Shown here: positions 32,805 through 41,432 of the stretch, piece after piece
Layout of the letters: each line of letters begins with the position of its first letter
How positions within the stretch are numbered: the first letter of the stretch is position 1
Origin: Fimbriimonadaceae bacterium
GTDB lineage: Bacteria > Armatimonadota > Fimbriimonadia > Fimbriimonadales > Fimbriimonadaceae
Direction of reading: 5' to 3'
Assembly: GCA_019187105.1 (NCBI GenBank)
Contig: JABAQM010000001.1
Coordinates: forward strand, 2,944,734-3,008,733
DNA length: 64,000 bases
Notes under the pieces: generated by a model
The model's database searches: none
Seen by the model: only the letters and a program-made list of their open reading frames with translations
Told to the model about the DNA's origin: nothing
Made by a program: the position numbers and the translations under genes

Positions 32805-32843
32805 GTGAACCCACTCGCTTCGCGGGTGGGTTCACTTGTTTTT
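32805..32843 (+). terminator. Rho-independent terminator of the SBBP gene
   Basis: GTGAACCCAC (32805-32814) pairs with GTGGGTTCAC (32826-32835), with extra pairs in the loop arm, followed by TTGTTTTT. Confidence 0.9.
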
Positions 32844-32853
32844 GGCTTGCCGG

Positions 32854-32859
32854 TAGAAT
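32854..32859 (+). promoter_or_regulatory. -10 box of the 32867 gene (leaderless)
   Basis: TAGAAT, seven bases, ATG at 32867. A TTCACT 17 bases upstream is a poor -35. Confidence 0.55.
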
Positions 32860-32866
32860 TCACTCC

Positions 32867-33034
32867 ATGGGTGGTCGCTTCACCAGCTTTTTAATAGGGC
32901 TCGCGATAGGAGTTGTCGCGACGCTTCTCGTTCAAGGCGCCCAGCATCGGTTAGCCGAAGATCCGGAACGCCTGGAGTCCTCAATTGACGAGAGGCTCTC
33001 AGTCCTTGAATCGCAGGTTGGCGCCTTGAATTGA
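32867..33034 (+). CDS. 55-residue single-span protein with coiled-coil tail
   Basis: ATG GGT GGT CGC TTC onward gives 55 residues: a hydrophobic segment (FLIGLAIGVVATLLV, residues 7-21) and a charged helix (PERLESSIDERLSVLESQVGAL). No homology recognised. It has its own leaderless promoter and its TGA overlaps the TTG start of the next gene (TTGA), so the two are co-expressed; both products are probably in the envelope. Confidence 0.6.
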   Translation: MGGRFTSFLIGLAIGVVATLLVQGAQHRLAEDPERLESSIDERLSVLESQVGALN

Positions 33035-33612
33035 AGGCCATCTTCGTTCTCGTTTGCTTTCTGCCACTCGTTGTGAGTGCACAGTCATGGACGGGAGCAT
33101 CCCGCCCACACGTCGCCATCGACGTCGAGGGCCGCGGCACGATGATCGTCGAACTGTATCCAGTGGACGCACCCAAGACCGTCGCCCAGATGCTTAGGCT
33201 TGCCGGCGAGGGCTTCTTCGACGGATTGCTGTTCCATCGGGTAGTACCGAGGTGGGTCATCCAATCGGGTGATCCGGACTCTCGCAAATGGACGCCCGAG
33301 GATGCTCGAGCCAAGCCTGACGGCCGCGGCGGTACAACCGGTTTGGGTGAATCAGTGTCGGGAAAGACGATCCCCTTCGAACGAAACTCCGTGCGGCATC
33401 GCTTTGGGACCATGGGCATGGCCCTTGAAGCACCTAAAAGCGATACAGGCGACAGCCAGTGGTTTATCAACCTGGAGGATAATTTCCGGCTGGACGGCAA
33501 GTATGTCGTCTTCGGAAACGTGGTCGGCGGGAGGGACGTCATCAAGCGCGTACAGCGCGGTGACCGTATCCGGTCGATTCGGCGCGCGGCTATCGACCCG
33601 ACCTGGTTCTAG
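33031..33612 (+). CDS. Exported cyclophilin-type peptidyl-prolyl isomerase
   Basis: A 193-residue protein with signal peptide ([19 protein letters not shown]). The cyclophilin fold is recognised by [40 protein letters not shown] (the active-site FHR), [18 protein letters not shown] (F/W/FI core) and [14 protein letters not shown]. The catalytic Arg in FHRVV is present. It helps fold exported proteins in the periplasm. Start is TTG 33031; no better codon lies in frame after the preceding stop. It is convergent with gpmA, overlapping by four bases (CTAG). Confidence 0.92.
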   Translation: MKAIFVLVCFLPLVVSAQSWTGASRPHVAIDVEGRGTMIVELYPVDAPKTVAQMLRLAGEGFFDGLLFHRVVPRWVIQSGDPDSRKWTPEDARAKPDGRGGTTGLGESVSGKTIPFERNSVRHRFGTMGMALEAPKSDTGDSQWFINLEDNFRLDGKYVVFGNVVGGRDVIKRVQRGDRIRSIRRAAIDPTWF

Positions 33613-34214
33613 GCCAAAATCTTCTTGCTGAGCACGGCGCCGGATTCTTCCAGCTCATAGACGAGCGGCACCCCGGTTTCGAGGTTTAGAGCGAGCACCT
33701 CTTCGTTGGATAGCTTGTCGAGGGCCATCACGATCGAACGGTTGGAGTTACCATGGGCAACAACCAGCACATCTTTTCCTTGACGGATATCCCCCATAAT
33801 GCAGCGTTCAAAGAAGGGCAGTGTTCGGGCGGCTGTGTCTTTCAGTGCCTCCCCATTGGGTGGCGGCACGTCGTAGCTGCGGCGCCAGATATGCACCTGT
33901 TCTTCACCATATTGACGTCGAAGCTCGTCCTTGTTTAGTCCCTGCAGATCGCCATAGTGGCGTTCATTGAGGGCCTGGTCGCGAATCACCGGCAGCTTGA
34001 CACCCATTGTTTGAAGGATGATGGTCAGGGTGTCTTGGGCCCGGCGGAGAGCGCTGGTGTAGGCGACGTCAAAAGACATTCCATCCATTCGCTTGGCAGC
34101 GCTCCGTGCCTCCTCCTCGCCCTGCGGCGTAAGCGGCACATCAACCCAGCCCGTAAACCGGTTCTCAAGATTCCAAAGGGACTGGCCGTGGCGAATCAGG
34201 GTCAGTATCGGCAT
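33609..34214 (-). CDS. gpmA: 2,3-bisphosphoglycerate-dependent phosphoglycerate mutase
   Basis: A 201-residue histidine phosphatase-fold mutase. [22 protein letters not shown] contains the phospho-acceptor His9, [10 protein letters not shown] the acid Glu, and [10 protein letters not shown] the second active His. It interconverts 3- and 2-phosphoglycerate in glycolysis. It is a little shorter than E. coli GpmA (250) because it lacks the C-terminal extension. A TAGACT box lies five bases before its ATG at 34214. Confidence 0.9.
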   Translation of the reverse strand: MPILTLIRHGQSLWNLENRFTGWVDVPLTPQGEEEARSAAKRMDGMSFDVAYTSALRRAQDTLTIILQTMGVKLPVIRDQALNERHYGDLQGLNKDELRRQYGEEQVHIWRRSYDVPPPNGEALKDTAARTLPFFERCIMGDIRQGKDVLVVAHGNSNRSIVMALDKLSNEEVLALNLETGVPLVYELEESGAVLSKKILA

Positions 34215-34219
34215 AGGGA

Positions 34220-34225
34220 AGTCTA
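34220..34225 (-). promoter_or_regulatory. -10 box of gpmA (leaderless)
   Basis: TAGACT on the minus strand, five bases, ATG at 34214; no SD. Confidence 0.55.
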
Positions 34226-34238
34226 AGGATACCGGCGG

Positions 34239-34874
34239 CTATAGCAGCCGATCTCGGGTTAGCCGAAGCTCCCGGGTTAGTTCCTGCTGAACTTGCGTGG
34301 TGATGAGATCGCTACGAGTGCGTTCGATAACCGCCCGAAGGGCATCGCAGGACCGGCGCAATCCGCCAGTCATGCTGTCGGAGTAGTCGAACGTGATAAG
34401 TTCCTCGTAAATTCTCTCCATGTGATCGAGCATTTGGCTCGACTCATCCATCTTCCCCTCGCGCATGAGGTCGAGCACGTAGCGTCTGCACTCGCTGCTG
34501 GCCTCAGCCATGCCATTCAAATAGGCCGAAATGTCGACGCCCAGTCCTATAGGTGTGGGATAAGCGCCGCCGGTAACGATGGCAAATACCGCGGCTGCTT
34601 CCACCAGCTCCTTCTCGGCATCCTGCAGGTATCCGGCAAAGAGGAGTTGAGGGAATCCGTCGAGAACCGACCGCGCTTCCTTGGAGAGCTTCTTTGCTTC
34701 TTCGATGAGTGCCGATGCTTCCTCTAGTTGCTTCCGGTGGATATGCCGAATGCTGCGAGCCGATGTCTGAGTCAGCTTCCTGCACAGCGCCAAGCCCCGT
34801 TCACGGCTTTCATGCATCGCCTCGAGACGGGGACGAATCTGGGCGACGATTTCGCCCCAGCCACTCTGGCTCAC
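34239..34874 (-). CDS. Translin-family protein
   Basis: A 211-residue all-helical protein that resembles the translin/TRAX fold of archaeal and bacterial members. Recognisable parts are IRHIHRKQLEEASALIEEAKKL, FPQLLFAGYLQDAEKELVEAAAVFA, and YLNGMAEASSECRRYVLDLMREGKM followed by MERIYEELITFDYSDSMTGGLRRSCDALRAVIER. Eukaryotic translin/TRAX binds single-stranded nucleic acid and acts as an RNase; bacterial versions are uncharacterised, so nucleic acid binding is inferred. The GTG start overlaps the radC stop by four bases (GTGA), so it is in the rluD-radC operon; gpmA follows with its own promoter. Confidence 0.8.
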   Translation of the reverse strand: MSQSGWGEIVAQIRPRLEAMHESRERGLALCRKLTQTSARSIRHIHRKQLEEASALIEEAKKLSKEARSVLDGFPQLLFAGYLQDAEKELVEAAAVFAIVTGGAYPTPIGLGVDISAYLNGMAEASSECRRYVLDLMREGKMDESSQMLDHMERIYEELITFDYSDSMTGGLRRSCDALRAVIERTRSDLITTQVQQELTRELRLTRDRLL

Positions 34875-35524
34875 ATCAAGCCCCGCTCTCGCAAGCTGAC
34901 GTCCTTCTCTCGCCCAATGACCACATGATCTAAGACGTCGATGTCGAGTAGTTTGCCTGCTTCGACAAGCGTCTGAGTCACCGATATGTCCTGCGGGCTT
35001 GGAGTTGAATCTCCGCTGGGATGATTGTGGGCGACGACAATAGCGGCAGCTCCTTCGCGGACGGCATCCCTAAATATCTCGCGAGCCCCTACAAGGCTCG
35101 TATCAAGCGTGCCGACGTGCATGACCTTCACCGATAACACCTCATTCTTCGTGTTGAGAAAGGCCACACAGAAGTGCTCCCGAGTCTCGGTACGAATGTG
35201 CTCGAAGAGACTGATCACGTCCCCTGGAGTCTGGATGCTCGATCGCGGTCCTCGCTCGGCAATTGCGGCCCTCCGGCCCAGTTCGATCGCCGCCAAAATT
35301 CGGTGGCTCTCGAACGTCGTCAGGCCGGCGAGAGCTTCGAAGTCGGCCGGCGAGAGGTCCAGCATACGCGGCAAGCCCCGGCCCGCCAGTGTTGCCGCCG
35401 GATTGAAGAGCGATTCGACGTCTTCTGGCCTTCTGGCTGCGATTACGGCGATCAGATCGGCCACATGAGCGGCAGGGAAGCCGTGATCCTGCAAGCGGCG
35501 GTAAGGGTCCTTGGTTGCGGTCAT
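34871..35524 (-). CDS. radC: RadC-like JAB/MPN protein
   Basis: A 217-residue protein with N-terminal HhH-like helices (residues 5-90) and the JAB metalloprotease-like domain: FCVAFLNTKNEVL, GTLDTSLVGAREIFRDAVREGA and HNHPSGDSTPSPQD (His-x-His...Ser...Asp zinc site). RadC was once called a DNA repair protein, but its role is unsettled. The start at ATG 35524 (MTATKDP) follows the rluD stop by two bases; in-frame extension to 35599 lies within rluD and is less likely. It is in the rluD-radC-translin operon. Confidence 0.88.
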   Translation of the reverse strand: MTATKDPYRRLQDHGFPAAHVADLIAVIAARRPEDVESLFNPAATLAGRGLPRMLDLSPADFEALAGLTTFESHRILAAIELGRRAAIAERGPRSSIQTPGDVISLFEHIRTETREHFCVAFLNTKNEVLSVKVMHVGTLDTSLVGAREIFRDAVREGAAAIVVAHNHPSGDSTPSPQDISVTQTLVEAGKLLDIDVLDHVVIGREKDVSLRERGLM

Positions 35525-35526
35525 CG

Positions 35527-36444
35527 TCACCAGTTCTCGAGCGCGGCGAGATCTTTGAAGTTTTGCATGAGAAAGTCCGGCGGTGGGGATGTCTGGCACT
35601 TGATTCGTTCGCCGGTGCGGGGTTGGTCCACGTGCAGCAGGGCGCCGTGAAGCTGAAGCGGCTCCTCACCAGAAACCGCCGGGCCATAGAGACGGTCGCC
35701 AACGACAAACATGCCAATTGCGGCAAGGTGGACCCGAATTTGGTGAGTCCTTCCTGTCGAGAGCCGACAGGCAAGCAGGTTCCAGCTACCTTGCCGTTCG
35801 AGAACTCTGAAATGGGTCAGGGAAGGTTTCCCGTCGTGCCGAACGGCCCTGAGGGAACGATTGGCGGGATTGGAAGCCAATGGCGCGTCTACATCCCAGC
35901 GATCGCGGGGCGGTTCCCCTTCGGCGACCGCCAGGTAAACCCGCAACGCAGATTTGGTACGGATTTGCTCGGACAAACGCGTGTGGGCAAAGTCGTTTTT
36001 CGCGACAACCAGCAGGCCCGTGGTGTCTTTGTCCAGCCGGTGGACAATTCCCGGCCGAAATGCGCCGCCGACCTGGCTCAGTGAGCCACCTCTTGCCAAG
36101 AGAGCGTGAACGAGCGAGACGGCGTCTGAGTTTGGCGCCGGATGGGAAAGTACCCCCCGCGGTTTGTCGACGATCATCAGGTCGTCGTCCTCATACGGAA
36201 CCTGCAACGGAATGGAAACGGGTTCGACCGGCTTTGGGCGCTCAACGGTCGCTTCCAAGACGGCGATTTCCATGTCGCTGTCGACCAGGAAAGAGGGCTT
36301 TCGAACGCGCCCGTCAACGGTAACCGAACCAGCTTCAATCCACGCCACGAGCTTTGTGCGGCTATGCTCTGGCATAACGCTCGCCAGGAACTTGTCGAGG
36401 CGGTCGGGGCGATCAGGATAAAAGTGCAGGGCCTCGGTCGTCAT
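35527..36444 (-). CDS. rluD: RluA/RluD-family pseudouridine synthase
   Basis: A 305-residue enzyme with an N-terminal S4 RNA-binding domain (RLDKFLASVMPEHSRTKLVAWI, residues 15-60) and the RluA catalytic domain. The catalytic Asp138 lies in VHRLDKDTTGLLVVAK; STGRTHQIRVHLAAIG is the second signature. It converts U to pseudouridine in rRNA (RluD acts on 23S helix 69), though family members cannot be told apart surely by sequence. It heads the rluD-radC-translin operon and is divergent from the STN protein gene at 36498. Confidence 0.92.
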   Translation of the reverse strand: MTTEALHFYPDRPDRLDKFLASVMPEHSRTKLVAWIEAGSVTVDGRVRKPSFLVDSDMEIAVLEATVERPKPVEPVSIPLQVPYEDDDLMIVDKPRGVLSHPAPNSDAVSLVHALLARGGSLSQVGGAFRPGIVHRLDKDTTGLLVVAKNDFAHTRLSEQIRTKSALRVYLAVAEGEPPRDRWDVDAPLASNPANRSLRAVRHDGKPSLTHFRVLERQGSWNLLACRLSTGRTHQIRVHLAAIGMFVVGDRLYGPAVSGEEPLQLHGALLHVDQPRTGERIKCQTSPPPDFLMQNFKDLAALENW

Positions 36445-36497
36445 ATTCTTCGGAAAGGGAACTGGACCGATCTACGAAAAGTATCGTCAATAGGATT

Positions 36498-38768
36498 ATG
36501 AGAACAATTGCTGTGTTCGCCTTCAGTCTAGCCTGTGCCGGCCTGCTTTCGGGAAGAGCCACTGCACAGGATAGTTCCAAGGCGGTCACGTACCGAACGC
36601 CGGCAGTCACACTGTCCAAGGCCCTCGAGGACTTGAGCGCGAAAACGGGCATGAATCTTCGGCCTGCGGCCAACATCGCCGACGAGCTGATTTTGATTCG
36701 TGTAAAGGACGCCAAGGCGTCAGATGTGATGAAGAAGGTCGCTGAGGCGATTGGCGCGGAATGGGTCATGGAGGGCGATGTCTATCGCCTAGCTCGGCCG
36801 TCGAGCCTGAATGAGGCGGAGCGCAGGGCCGAACTGGCAGAAAAAATAAAGAAGCTGCAGGCTGCGGTTGACAAGCACACGGCTGATGTTCGCCAGACGC
36901 CGAACTGGACCATCGAGGACGCCAAGAAGGCCCAGCAGTCGAACAAGAAGCGGGGTGATGGCGAATTCGCAGTGGCGATCGCCCAGGATGACGGCAGCGG
37001 CGGACCTGCACGTACCTTCAGTTTCGGAGGTCCCGGTGAAGTATCGCCTGCCAGTAGAGCAATGGCTAGGCTGGTGCCTTTGCTGAATATCGCTGACCTA
37101 GCCTCACTTGAGCCAGGCGAGCGAATTGTCTACTCAACGCAGCCGACTCGAATGCAGAAATCGCTGCCAAACAAGACGTTCGAGATCTTTCAGACCCTGA
37201 CGAAAGAACAAGCGCTTTGGGATCAATTGCAGGAATCAAGTCGATCCAGTCGATCCGTTCCGCGCCCGGGTGGGGGACCGGAGCCGCAGACCGGACCTCC
37301 GGCCAAGGCGTTGGTCATCGCCAGCAAGATGGGCATGGGCGACGCCATCAATCTGACCATGCTGGTCGCCGATGCAAACGGCAACGTGATCACCACCCAG
37401 ATGAGCTTCCTTGGCGACATTTTCTTCGGTTCCGGAGAGTCGGGCCAGCCAACTAAACCGCAGGGCGGTCCCGTAAAGGTTTCACCGGAGTCCTTGGAAC
37501 TGGCCAAGATGCTGTCGTCAGGCGGCGGCATGATGGGCCAGTCCGTCAGCATTTCGATTCAAAGCGATGGCGAGGCTGACAATGTGGCATTTGTAGGACC
37601 AGCCACTGGTCCGACCAAGCGTGCCAAGCTCACTCCGGAATGGCGTTCGAGGGTGACGTCTCCCAACTCCTGGGAGCCGCTGGCGTCGATTCCGTCCGAT
37701 CTCGTTCTCGGGTACGCCGATGCGACTGAGGCCAACCTGGTCGCTTCGATTCCCGACGATGCGTTGATGAAAGCAGCCCGCTTGGCTCAGACAGAGAACC
37801 TTAGCTCTTCGGCGATCGAAAGCAACCTCAAAGGCTCTTGGGGTCTATCGGTCAAGTCGGCCGAGGGTTTTGTGGTGGTTAGGCCCAATCGACCGTATAC
37901 CGCGCGACGCCAAAAGGTTGATCGCGCGAAGCTGGAGCGAATGCTCAAGTATCTCGACCGCAATGGCCGAATTAGCCTGGATGAGCTGGCCGCTTACGCC
38001 TACGCACACCCGGTCGCACCCGCGTTCGATTCGCTCGACACGGCGATGATCCGACTACTCGATCCGGCAACTGCCGACCAGGAGTTCATGCGCAGCATGA
38101 CGGGCCAGCGGGACATGCTCCGACTCTGGGGCGCGATGAGCTCGGCCCAGCGGCAATCTCTCCTGAACGGCATTCCGGTTCCGATTACCAACATGAATAA
38201 CGAGCAACAAGGAATCGTGGCTCGGCTGACCTTCCAATCGCAGGATGGACCCAGGCTGTTGCAGGGCGGCGGCGGGCGTGGCAGGGAATTTGGCGGCGGG
38301 CCGTTCGGCTTCATGTCGAATCTCCGCAACGAACGAACGGAGTTCCTCCCTTACGGGCTGCCAAACGACTTGGTCCTGAACCTTCGGACTCAGGTTCGCG
38401 AGGCGGTTATCGCAACCAACAGCGAATCTGGCAACGGGATGATCTTCTCACCCCAGACTCTGGCCATGACGAGGAACATGAAGATGAACATCCAGGGTCT
38501 TCATGGCGAAACGATGGAAACGGCGACCTACGACACCTATCAGATGGCAGATCAGAACACGCTGGACTTCACCTTCCAGTATGGTCGTATCGCTCAACTG
38601 CTACGCCAGCTCACGGATACGGTTGCCCAGCGCGGATCCAAGGCCGGAAACTACGACTCGCTGCCTGAAGCCTTCCGCAAGCAGGTCGACGAGGCCGCAG
38701 CCCGCATCCAGAATCGCTCCCAACGCGTGCGCCAGAGTGATGGAGGCGGCGGTCCGCCGCCCCGGTAA
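36498..38768 (+). CDS. Exported STN-domain protein of unknown function
   Basis: A 756-residue protein with signal peptide (IAVFAFSLACAGLLSG, cleavage near ATAQ-D). Residues about 28-98 match an STN (secretin/TonB short N-terminal) domain: VTLSKALEDLSAKTGMNLRP...LIRVKDAKASDVMKKVAEAIG...WVMEGDVYRL. Nothing else resembles a secretin barrel or TonB receptor. The rest is low in recognised motifs, Gly/Pro-rich at 275-300 and near residue 600, and ends in a GGGGPPPR tail. An EF-hand-like KYLDRNGRISLDELA occurs near residue 485. It may be a partner in a secretion or transport complex, or a periplasmic protein; no function is assigned. ATG at 36498. Confidence 0.7.
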   Translation: MRTIAVFAFSLACAGLLSGRATAQDSSKAVTYRTPAVTLSKALEDLSAKTGMNLRPAANIADELILIRVKDAKASDVMKKVAEAIGAEWVMEGDVYRLARPSSLNEAERRAELAEKIKKLQAAVDKHTADVRQTPNWTIEDAKKAQQSNKKRGDGEFAVAIAQDDGSGGPARTFSFGGPGEVSPASRAMARLVPLLNIADLASLEPGERIVYSTQPTRMQKSLPNKTFEIFQTLTKEQALWDQLQESSRSSRSVPRPGGGPEPQTGPPAKALVIASKMGMGDAINLTMLVADANGNVITTQMSFLGDIFFGSGESGQPTKPQGGPVKVSPESLELAKMLSSGGGMMGQSVSISIQSDGEADNVAFVGPATGPTKRAKLTPEWRSRVTSPNSWEPLASIPSDLVLGYADATEANLVASIPDDALMKAARLAQTENLSSSAIESNLKGSWGLSVKSAEGFVVVRPNRPYTARRQKVDRAKLERMLKYLDRNGRISLDELAAYAYAHPVAPAFDSLDTAMIRLLDPATADQEFMRSMTGQRDMLRLWGAMSSAQRQSLLNGIPVPITNMNNEQQGIVARLTFQSQDGPRLLQGGGGRGREFGGGPFGFMSNLRNERTEFLPYGLPNDLVLNLRTQVREAVIATNSESGNGMIFSPQTLAMTRNMKMNIQGLHGETMETATYDTYQMADQNTLDFTFQYGRIAQLLRQLTDTVAQRGSKAGNYDSLPEAFRKQVDEAAARIQNRSQRVRQSDGGGGPPPR

Positions 38769-38784
38769 CCCTTTGGTCCGCCGG

Positions 38785-38790
38785 TAAACT
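38785..38790 (+). promoter_or_regulatory. -10 box of the ferredoxin-NADP reductase gene (leaderless)
   Basis: TAAACT, seven bases, GTG at 38798. No SD. Confidence 0.6.
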
Positions 38791-38797
38791 TCATCCG

Positions 38798-39784
38798 GTG
38801 GATCACGTCCGGGTCGATGTGACGATTATCGGCGGAGGGCCAGTTGGGCTCTTCGCCGCTTTCTATGCCGGGCTGCGCGGGATGTCGGTCCGGATCATCG
38901 ACAGTCTTACCGAGCTCGGCGGCCAACTTACCGCTCTCTACCCAGAGAAGTTCGTCTACGACATGCCGGGGTTCCCAAAGGTTCTCGCGCGCGATCTTGC
39001 CGCCGGGATGGCTGCTCAGGGAACCCAGTTCAGCCCGGAGCTCTGCCTTGGCGAGACCGCAGACACGTTGAAACAGGATGCCGAAGGCTATGTGATTCGC
39101 ACTGCCAGAGGGCAACTCCTCCCAACCCGGACGATTATCATTTCGGCTGGAGCCGGTGCCTTCTCGCCGACGCGAATCGGTGTGGAAAGAGAGGAGGAGT
39201 TTGAGGGTAATGGCCTGTATTACGGGGTCAAGTCAACCTCGATGTTCCACGGCAAGCGTTTGGCGATCGTCGGTGGTGGAGACAGCGCCTTCGACTGGGC
39301 CCTGCACCTCTGGCCAGTGGCTACGAGCGTCCAGCTCATTCACCGCAGAGATCAATTCCGAGCCCATGAAGATACCGTCGAGAAGGTGCGAGCCTTACCC
39401 GTAGGGTTTAAGCTTTGGTCGGTGGTTAAGGAGCTACACGGCAACGGCCAGCTTTGCGGCGTGACGCTGGAGAACACTCAAACCAAGGAAACCGAGCGGA
39501 TCGACCTCGATGCCTTGATCGTAAATGTCGGCTACAAGAGCTCCCTCGGCCCCCTAAAAGAATGGGGACTGACGATCGAAAAGAACCAGATCGTCGTGGA
39601 TTCCCTGTTTCTGACCAATTTTGATCGAGTGTTTGCCGTCGGCGACGTATGCACCTATCCCAACAAAATCAAGCTGATTGCGACGGGGGTTGGCGAGGCA
39701 GCAACCGCAGTCTGCATCGCCAAGACCATGCTGGACCCTGAAGCCAAGCTGTTCCCCGGGCACAGCAGCGACCGGGATCTCTAG
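38798..39784 (+). CDS. Ferredoxin/flavodoxin-NADP reductase, TrxR-like type
   Basis: A 328-residue flavoprotein with FAD site IIGGGPVGLFAAFYAG, the conserved TELGGQLTALYPEKFVYDMPGFP (the pyrimidine-side FAD loop), NADPH site AIVGGGDSAFDWAL and C-terminal VFAVGDVCTYPNKIKLIATGVGEA. It lacks the redox-active CxxC of thioredoxin reductase, as expected for the YumC/Fnr type. It passes electrons from NADPH to ferredoxin, or the reverse. GTG start from the leaderless promoter; it is convergent with the 39781 gene (CTAG overlap). Confidence 0.92.
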   Translation: MDHVRVDVTIIGGGPVGLFAAFYAGLRGMSVRIIDSLTELGGQLTALYPEKFVYDMPGFPKVLARDLAAGMAAQGTQFSPELCLGETADTLKQDAEGYVIRTARGQLLPTRTIIISAGAGAFSPTRIGVEREEEFEGNGLYYGVKSTSMFHGKRLAIVGGGDSAFDWALHLWPVATSVQLIHRRDQFRAHEDTVEKVRALPVGFKLWSVVKELHGNGQLCGVTLENTQTKETERIDLDALIVNVGYKSSLGPLKEWGLTIEKNQIVVDSLFLTNFDRVFAVGDVCTYPNKIKLIATGVGEAATAVCIAKTMLDPEAKLFPGHSSDRDL

Positions 39785-40716
39785 CCCAGCTTTCGAGCTT
39801 TCGCTTCATCCAGCGTCGGAACCCCCATCGCTTTTCGCTGGGCATCGCCGATTCCACGAGTGTCAACGGGCTGTAAGGTGACGGGCATTCCGATGACGCC
39901 TCCATATTGGGTTCCGAACCGTTGCGGATGTCCAGCGGATCGCAGCATACGATCGTAGGTTGCGGATGCCAACCACGAGGCTCTCTTGTTCCCCAGCAGT
40001 ACGCTGCATATAGCCAGTTCGTGGGCTACCGCGAAATCCGCCCAAACCCCGCCATGCTGCAGCACGAGGGAAGCCCGATCGAAGTCCTCGCTCGTTACCA
40101 CTTTGCCGTCACTGAGCAGCTTGTAGATTCTGAGCAATCGCTTGCGGTCCCCTTCCTGAAGTTCCTGGTGCTGCTTCAGAGTCATATGCGAGAAATCCAT
40201 CGTGCGCACGGCCTGATCCGCATCGATGATCTTCGTGATTTCCGCATTGCTCGGCGTCAACCGTGCCCGCTGGATTGCGTTACCAGGGTTCTCAAGCACA
40301 GCCTTTACTGACTTGGCTGCTGGCACCGTGTGGAAGCGCTGTCCGAACTTGTCGTAGCCAGGCGCCTTGATCGTGCCAAAGCGTTGTCCCCGTCCGGCGG
40401 CAATCTGCAGCGCGTCCCACGTCGTGCGCAGTAACCCGTGAACGTCCGCCTTGCCTAGGGCGCTAGCTGCGAGGGCAAGTTCGTGCCGAACGCGAGACAC
40501 CTCGAGATCCAGCTGAGGATCCGCGATCAGGTTTGCGGCCCGGTAAAAGTCATCGGCGTTGCTTAGCCGATCCTGTTCAAGCAGCTTGAAAACCTCGGCG
40601 TTGATGTCGAAATGCGCCTTAAAGTCCTTCGCCGCTGCCGCCGCCTCATAGCGGGTTTGAAGATGGTCCAGCGGGGACTGCTGGATTAACACAAAAGCCA
40701 AAAGTGAGGCGAACAC
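39781..40716 (-). CDS. Exported protein with internal duplication, DUF6624-like
   Basis: A 311-residue protein with a weak hydrophobic N-terminus (MFASLLAFVLIQQ). Two similar halves are present: DDFYRAANLIADPQLD...HELALAASALGKADVHGLLRTTWDAL...GRGQRFGT at about 54-119, and EDFDRASLVLQHGG...HELAICSVLLGNKRASWLASATYDRML...GHPQRFGTQY at about 215-280. The 'HELA...QRFGTQ' core resembles DUF6624. The His-Glu pair could be functional, but no zinc site is evident. A CATAAT box five bases before GTG 40716 suggests a leaderless transcript. Confidence 0.7.
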   Translation of the reverse strand: MFASLLAFVLIQQSPLDHLQTRYEAAAAAKDFKAHFDINAEVFKLLEQDRLSNADDFYRAANLIADPQLDLEVSRVRHELALAASALGKADVHGLLRTTWDALQIAAGRGQRFGTIKAPGYDKFGQRFHTVPAAKSVKAVLENPGNAIQRARLTPSNAEITKIIDADQAVRTMDFSHMTLKQHQELQEGDRKRLLRIYKLLSDGKVVTSEDFDRASLVLQHGGVWADFAVAHELAICSVLLGNKRASWLASATYDRMLRSAGHPQRFGTQYGGVIGMPVTLQPVDTRGIGDAQRKAMGVPTLDEAKARKLG

Positions 40717-40721
40717 CCCCC

Positions 40722-40727
40722 ATTATG
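40722..40727 (-). promoter_or_regulatory. -10 box of the DUF6624-like gene (leaderless)
   Basis: CATAAT on the minus strand, five bases (GGGGG), GTG at 40716. Confidence 0.5.
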
Positions 40728-40745
40728 GTGCTCTTGGGTGGCAGC

Positions 40746-41168
40746 TTAGCTATCGGTTTCGTCTATAAGATTGTCGCTATGGCGGATCGTTAGCCTGACG
40801 AAATTCAGCCGCTCTTCTTCGTAAATGACGTCGAAGCGATAGACCCCAGGCTCGTCCACCTGGTTCTGGGGCTGAAATCGATCCATGACGAAGCAGTAGT
40901 TCGGGTTGTGGTCGGGACGCGACGCGAATTCGATTACGATGCGACGCCCGGCAACGACGCGGTTGTCCTGGTTCACGAACAACACATCCAGCTCGTGCTG
41001 CCGCCCAACATCGTCCGGATCGGCTTCGATTTCCATGGCGATCATCATCGGTGGCAGCGTTGCCGGAAACTCGTCCAGCGGCAACTCTCGAAAGATGCCA
41101 AACAGCACTGGGGAACCGTTGCGCAATTGGGCTGCGGTTTCGCACAGAACGATGTAGTTAACGCGCAC
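40746..41168 (-). CDS. DUF6941-like protein at end of flagellar operon
   Basis: A 140-residue soluble protein of unknown function with the layout of DUF6941: NYIVLCETAAQLRNGSPVLFGIF at the N-terminus, PMMIAMEIEADPDDVGRQHELDVLFVNQDN, then a beta-rich C-terminal half. It follows csrA by nine bases in the same direction and is the last gene of the operon. Whether it belongs to CsrA/FliW control or is a passenger is unknown. Confidence 0.65.
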   Translation of the reverse strand: MRVNYIVLCETAAQLRNGSPVLFGIFRELPLDEFPATLPPMMIAMEIEADPDDVGRQHELDVLFVNQDNRVVAGRRIVIEFASRPDHNPNYCFVMDRFQPQNQVDEPGVYRFDVIYEEERLNFVRLTIRHSDNLIDETDS

Positions 41169-41176
41169 GGTGGCTC

Positions 41177-41383
41177 CTAGTCGGGAACGTCAGAGGGATC
41201 GATATCGCTGGCAGCGCGGTTTTCTTCCTGAATCTGCTCGTAAATCTCTTTACGATGCACCGTGACATTTTTTGGCGCCCGAATGCCTAAACGAACCTGC
41301 TCGCCTCGCACTTCGAGCACGACGATCTCAATCTCGTCGCCGATTACTATGCTTTGGTTGAGCTTTCTTGTTAGAACCAGCAT
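41177..41383 (-). CDS. csrA: Carbon storage regulator CsrA
   Basis: A 68-residue Csr[51 protein letters not shown] and a short acidic tail. CsrA dimers bind GGA motifs in mRNA leaders and repress or activate translation. Here it is in the flagellar operon next to fliW, its known protein antagonist, which is the arrangement that regulates flagellin synthesis in Bacillus and many other bacteria. A good SD (AGGGAGG, about 11 bases) precedes ATG. Confidence 0.95.
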   Translation of the reverse strand: MLVLTRKLNQSIVIGDEIEIVVLEVRGEQVRLGIRAPKNVTVHRKEIYEQIQEENRAASDIDPSDVPD

Positions 41384-41432
41384 GTTCGCGCGCCCTCCCT
41401 GGCAGTCGCGAGGTAACCGGTGATTCGCTTAA

